From: Lonicera japonica
Lineage: Eukaryota; Streptophyta; Magnoliopsida; Dipsacales; Caprifoliaceae
NCBI GenBank assembly: GCA_021464415.1
Contig: CM038470.1
Location: 9,932,394 to 9,996,393 of the forward strand
Reading direction: 5' to 3'
Length of the DNA stretch: 64,000 nt
In this document: in pieces, positions 59,219-64,000 of the stretch
Layout: each line of letters begins with the position of its first letter
Position numbering within the stretch: the stretch's first letter is position 1
Program-made: the position numbers and the translations under genes
Notes under the pieces: model-generated
The model's database searches: none
What the model saw: only the letters and a program-made list of their open reading frames with translations
Told to the model about the DNA's origin: nothing

Positions 59219-59947
59219 TCAATGAGGCCAAGATTTGCATGCCACTATATCTTTTGCCATAAGGCAAAGGTCTGCCATTTCTTTATCGCTTGAATCGGTA
59301 TCGGATTCTTCTTCTTCCGAATCTTTTAAAGGTCCTTTGAGTGCATGTTTCAATCTCTTATATAATTTTTCTTTCCTCTCTTTTTTCTCATTTATTGTAA
59401 CCGGACAATTTGACTTGTAATGTCCCGATTCATGATAATGAAAGCACTTTCTTTCCTTGTTATCAATTTTTGGTTGAATTGATTTACCTTTGAAGTTCTT
59501 TGAGGATGAGGAATTGTCGTTGACCTTCTCTTGAGAGTACTTCTTCTTTACTAGAAATTTTTTAAACTTCCTAGAGAGAAGTCCTATGTCTTCATTTTCT
59601 CCCATTGACTCAATGCCATCCTCATGTTGGCTTGCTTTGAGGGCTAGATTCTTTTTTGGTTTTGCATTTACTTCATCTTCTCTTTCCAACTCTTTCTCAT
59701 GGGTTTTGAGAGAACCCAAGAGTTTATCCATACTAAGAGTCTTGAGATTTTTAACCTCTTGAATCGCCGTCACTTTTGGTCTCCACTTATTCGGAAGAAT
59801 CCTAAGAATTTTTCTTATCTTATCTTCATTAAAATAAACTTTTTCAAGAAGATCCAAATTAATAATAATAATAGAAAATTTACTATACATGGAGGCAAGA
59901 GATTCGTTAGGCTCCATCTTAAACAATTCATAATCATTAATAAGCAT
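59219..59947 (-). pseudogene. Ty1/copia gag fragment, 242 aa
   Basis: Minus-strand frame with the gag core (LINDYELFKMEPNESLASMY, KILRILPNKWRPKVTAIQEV, LLGSLKTHEKEL), a basic linker and a knuckle CFHYHESGHYKSNC, in which the second Cys of CX2C is replaced by His. It ends ADLCLMAKDIVACKSWPH. The following protease, integrase and RT are absent; sequence jumps to 3'-end copia debris. The first residues are missing because no ATG-proximal start matches the leader at 59950-60890. Confidence 0.7.
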
Positions 59948-60892
59948 ATTAATATTATTAATATAAAGAAATAAAATTTTCTCACTGCACTCCCTTACGT
60001 GTTTTGCTCAAAATAATATCACTCAGCTTTTTTCTCACGTGTTTATCACACAAATAGATGTAATTTCATTACAAATCACCTTTAGAACTTGGGCAAACGA
60101 GTTGAAAAGTTTAAACCTTTATTTGCAAATTTTCAACAACCAATCGCACACCCATAATCAAATTGGACGCAATCAATAAAGCAATTTACCAAGGATTAAA
60201 AGAAACTAATTTCTAGCAATATTAAGAGCCAAACGATATACTAAAATTGCTAGAATAAATTCAAGCAGACTTTCAAATGATAAGTAACAATCAATCCCTA
60301 ATTTACAACGTAAATCAAATATCCTATGTCTTTCTATATTTCCCAACCAATATAGATTTATATGGAACAAAGCACAAAAAGATAAAAATCCCAAGTATAA
60401 TAAAGATGCAACAAGGATTAATAAACCCAAGCGATTGAATATTATTCGAATTTTTTCTAAGGTTCAATGGGAATTCTCAATTTCAACAATAGAGCACAAA
60501 TTCGTAGTAATCAAAACGCTATTTGACGAAGTATAAAAAACATAGGGTTATCGTTTCAACAATTCAAACTTTCATGTATTCCAATTCGAAATGACTAACC
60601 CTAAACATAATAATCAATTTTTTTTCTAGGGTTTTCAAGAAATTTCAGAATTCTATTTTTTTTCTTTCAGAAATAATTATTCACGCAGCACTATTCATCG
60701 GTTATTGTTCACGTGATGTTGTTCATGATTACTGTTCACAGTACTATTCATGCATAATTTTTTTTTAATATCTATAAATCGTAACACAAATCTGGAATAA
60801 GATTCACAAGAATAAAGTTCTAAGATTTCAAGAATCAACTACAAAATTGAAATAATAAGAAATTAAATATAGAAAACCTAGATAAAAAAGTC
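59948..60892 (-). other. Copia leader between primer site and gag
   Basis: Non-coding AT-rich sequence. Near 60690-60750 short motifs (TGTTCAC, TATTCAT) recur in a loose tandem way. Confidence 0.4.
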
Positions 60893-60904
60893 GCTCTGAT
60901 ACCA
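60893..60904 (-). other. tRNA-Met primer-binding site of the outer copia element
   Basis: Minus strand TGGTATCAGAGC one base inside the LTR end. Confidence 0.8.
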
Positions 60905-60905
60905 A

Positions 60906-61711
60906 TGACGCGATCTTGGATCGTTTTCCTAGCTGGGTTAATGGATCATTAACCCTTGAACTATGAAAGTGCAAGAACCTTGGAATTTCGTTGAAGAGAT
61001 GAAAAGCGAAAACCTAAACCCAACCCTTAAATGAAAGAATTGAACCTCAGTATAAATCAAAAATGCTACAATCAATTGGTGGATAATTGATTGATAAGTC
61101 AAGAATAGTTTGAATGATTAATTCAAACAATTTAACAAGTTCTGAGCAAGAATTAAAGGTGTAAAACACTCCAATTGATCAATGATAAATTCTTGATAAT
61201 AAAACAATAATGTGCCTCATTTAAATAGGAGTAAACAAAGCCTTAGAATACTAAGTTAAAAAGGAAACTAATTCCTACTTAGAAAAAGAAAAATAATAAC
61301 TCATAGAATATTCCTAATACAATAAGAAAATTATTAATAAAATAATAAAAAAACTTATTTAAAAAGGAAACTAGTAATTATAATTCCTAATTGAATAATG
61401 AGACTCGAGAAGCTGTATTAATTAAAAAATAACTTAAATTGAGTTACTAAATAAAAGCTTGATTATGCTCATGTGCAAGGATTGGGCGTGGAAATACAAG
61501 TGTCTAATCCTTGAATTAATCATACTAGGGGATACAAGAAACTTAAACAATGATCAGGTATTCCATGGAGTTCTTAAAGATTAGGCATGAAAGTTCAAGT
61601 GGTTAGAATGGCAAGGATGCCCATTAGAATAATCAAGAAGATCAGCCTCTAATTACTAACTCACAATTTTCCTTGGTTGAATATAATGGAGGACTAGGCG
61701 AGATCGCATCA
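60906..61711 (-). repeat. 5' LTR of outer copia element (806 bp)
   Basis: TGACGCGATC...GATCGCATCA on the plus strand, followed by TCTCA. Its ends match 23702-24078. Confidence 0.7.
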
Positions 61712-61984
61712 TCTCATCTCCTTGGCATATCTCCTCAATCTCTCATCTCCCATTTCTCAAATTTTGTGGTAACTCTTTGTCCCTCTTACTCTTTTATTTC
61801 TTGTTTGTTTATTTATTTTGTTGTGTTTTGGTTGTAATCCAAAACATATTGACTGCTAAGGAGAGAGATGGAAATGATTACTAAGGAGCATGAAATGAGT
61901 GGATAGTTGTAATAATGATTGCTATTCTCCGCTCCCTCCCTCCAAAACATGTATATCTGATTTGAATGAAAAAGCTTGTCAATA

Positions 61985-62104
61985 ATGACAAATTATCATC
62001 GTTATTGTGCAGAGATCTTTTTTCATGTAATTGATGGGCAACTTGCGAAATTAAATGATCACTTCAATGAGGTAGGTACTGAGTTACTTACTTGTTTGGC
62101 ATGA
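61985..62104 (+). pseudogene. hAT/TTF-type transposase remnant, 39 codons
   Basis: Reads MTNYHRYCAEIFFHVIDGQL, then AKLNDHFNEVGTELLTCLA and a stop. This resembles the segment of TTF-type zinc-finger hAT transposases in which a V/IxxxL-x-E-L-x-x-R-F-x-E-V motif precedes the C-terminal dimerisation region. No zinc finger or catalytic parts are seen. It lies directly right of the nest, so the outer copia may have landed in a hAT relative. Confidence 0.5.
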
Positions 62105-64000
62105 TCGAGTCTAAAAAATAACTTTGTAACTTTTAACAAACGAAAGCTAATTCGTCTTGCTTAATTTTATCTTTATGATTTTTCGGATAGAGATTTATTG
62201 ATGCTTGAAAAGTTTGTGTTTAAGGTCTAACAAATCCACCCACCCTCTTCCCCTGTCCAGATCATGTAAAAAGTTTGTGTTTAAGGTCTAACAAAAATTA
62301 GTCTAAGTGGATATTAAATAAAGTCCACCCATTACTATTATGCTAGCTCCATTATTCAAGGTATTAATGGCATAATAACGCCTTTATGCATGATTATCAT
62401 CCTTTTACAATCGGGTGTGGTGACAGAGCCTTTAAGATTATACATGAAAGATTGTTTGCTTCAATTGGGCTCGTCTTCAACTTCGGTTGCGACGTGACTT
62501 TATGTATGCCAAATGGGATTGCAATGAAATATTACCATTGTTGCTCATGCTGATTTTTTTCTTTTTTCCTTTTGTTGTATTTTTCTTGGTAATTGGTTGT
62601 GCCAAGAACAGAGCAATTTCTATAAATTGGAAAGATAATGGCAAAAAGAAGATTGCATTGAACATATCAAAAATCTTGTGGCTTTGCACGTACCCACTGT
62701 ATATAACTTATACTCACTATTAATTAAACATGTATAATTACATTGCAAATATGTGATTTTGCAGTGATTTTGCAGTTTAACTTTGTTATACAAGAATGGT
62801 GGTTGTTTAACTTTGAAAAAACAACTGAGATATTTTGCCAATAGAGTTTGTATGGAACTTTGGCAAGTTTTGTTTTATTTTGTTTGGACAAATTATAGAC
62901 ATTTTGTACATTTGATTAATATGAATCACAATCCTAACATGAACTTAACACAAAGTTGGCTGATTTGGGTCAAGAATAAATAGGTCACAGTCAATTTTGA
63001 GTTAGGCACGACTAACCCAATTAATAAACGAGTCATGTTCAAGTTATTAAATCTGACACGATGAACCCAAAATTGGCCCACAATCGACTCGTTTAGACTT
63101 TTAAGTTTGATAGATTATACATGACCCATTTATGGTATATAGGTTAATTGGATCATTTTACTTATTTAACACGACACAATCTACTTATTAAACAAGTTAA
63201 TCGTGTCGTGTAACGTGTTTGAGTTGCTTCAAATGACACAACTAATTAAATGGGCCGTGTTTGAGTTGACAGTAAAATTGTTATACATTTATCTTGACAC
63301 GACTTATGAACCCAAGCAGCCGATCTAGTTTTAGTTGAGCATTGGTGGAGGTTGACAATGCTCGTATTTGCGTTGCATACTATTGAGGTTGGTGAATTTT
63401 TTGTCACAAGCTAAGAGCATGAGAACACTGAAATATCTTGATATTTCTAACGATCCTGACACTTACCAAAAATTATATGCTTTACACAAACCCAACCTTT
63501 TTCCTTTTAACTTATTATAATGGCTTTACATTAATATAATTTTATGTTCCTCGTGAATCTTGTAATTAGGTGATAATTTAGAACTGAAGTTAAATTCTGA
63601 ATTGGGAAATTATGTTCGGATTCAGTCAGATTGTACCATTTGAGCGGGTAGTAAATACTATGTTTTGACCATTTTATCCTTGTTTTAATGTGAAAATAAG
63701 GACAAAATGCACTATTTATATTTAGGTGTGTGTTATTTACACTCCAAAAAATATTTGGTAACACTCCACTTTTCATTTATGTAATAACAAATGAATAAGT
63801 ACATGTTTCTCGCTCGATGACACGCGGGTAAGGCATTGAAGTTTTTGCACGCTTGATGAGGTATTGATGACGTCAATTTAAAGCAAGTTTTTGAAACCTG
63901 GGGTGTAGGTTCTCGGATTGAGAGACCTCTGGCTTCTCTGGCTGTGGGAGGAGGTGGAATAACTTTTTTAGAAGCACCAAAGGGATCAATGTATGGGAGT
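62105..64000. other. Right flank, no supportable gene
   Basis: AT-rich sequence. At about 63050-63310 repeated short motifs (CACGACAC, CGTGTCGTGT, AACACGAC) in both orientations suggest a degraded dispersed repeat. A GC-richer piece at 63820-63960 looks like the start of another repeat or a gene cut by the window end. I cannot assign either. Confidence 0.4.

Larger units (their letters stand above)
23697..61716 (-). mobile_element. Outer Ty1/copia element hosting the whole nest
   Basis: The left LTR 23702-24078 is preceded by TCTCA (23697-23701), and the right LTR 60906-61711 is followed by TCTCA (61712-61716). LTR termini are TG...CA. The right LTR is followed inward by a tRNA-Met primer site on the minus strand, and the left LTR by a purine tract on the minus strand, so the element reads right to left. 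Only gag (59947-59219) is recognisable. Everything from 24129 to at least 55730 is later material. The two LTRs differ clearly in sequence and the left lacks about 430 bp of the right's middle. Ectopic recombination between two related copies is therefore an alternative, and the flank is CT-rich enough that TCTCA could match by chance. Confidence 0.6.

Overview
The window is nuclear DNA of a flowering plant, most likely a dicot. The evidence is an AT-rich background, GT-AG introns, plant F-box/LRR gene fragments, TA/GA microsatellites, and Athila, chromovirus and Ty1/copia retrotransposons primed by plant tRNAs. I cannot name the species. There are few host genes, and about 38 kb (23.7-61.7 kb) is a nest of retroelements.

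Left part (1-23.7 kb). Two direct copies of an F-box/LRR gene lie 12.6 kb apart (1-1518, cut by the window edge, and 11705-14078). Both are frameshifted, at different places, and each is followed by a minus-strand LINE RNase H remnant. Between them are a well-supported two-exon minus-strand gene of unknown function (4047-4690), a LINE with the 5' inversion typical of twin priming (about 6630-9183), and an array of repeats in both orientations (10.8-11.0 kb). To the right lie a foldback element (15.35-15.6 kb), a minisatellite built on a 20-bp palindrome (17.3-17.7 kb), a 1.5-kb PIF/Harbinger-like element with TTA target duplications (20258-21767), and some exon-like pieces I do not recognise (22.1-23.2 kb).

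The nest (23697-61716). The outermost unit is a minus-strand Ty1/copia element. Its LTRs (23702-24078 and 60906-61711) are flanked by TCTCA on both sides. It keeps a gag fragment (59219-59947), but I see no pol. Inside is a minus-strand Athila-type Ty3/gypsy element with two 2.7-kb LTRs (24129-26813 and 48187-50871), a tRNA-Asp primer site, decayed gag-pol and an acidic extra ORF. The right LTR is shared with a second, truncated Athila copy (to 55730), giving LTR-internal-LTR-internal. The complete copy carries two later insertions, and the truncated copy preserves the matching empty sites. The first is a 6.3-kb endogenous pararetrovirus (28352-34627) resembling the florendovirus type. It has a capsid/zinc-knuckle/protease/RT/RNase H ORF with two internal stops, a second ORF of unknown function starting at an ATGA overlap, a tRNA-Met primer site, and a scrambled second copy. 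The second is an almost intact 6.0-kb chromovirus (35251-41263) with 610-bp LTRs, CAGAG target duplications and a 1606-codon gag-pol-chromodomain ORF.

Right part (61.7-64 kb). The copia element appears to have split host or hAT-like sequence. Just right of it is a 39-codon hAT/TTF-type transposase remnant (61985-62104). The rest is AT-rich and shows no gene I can support.

The genes do not form a pathway. The interest lies in the layered insertion history, which can be ordered because duplicated segments act as internal controls.
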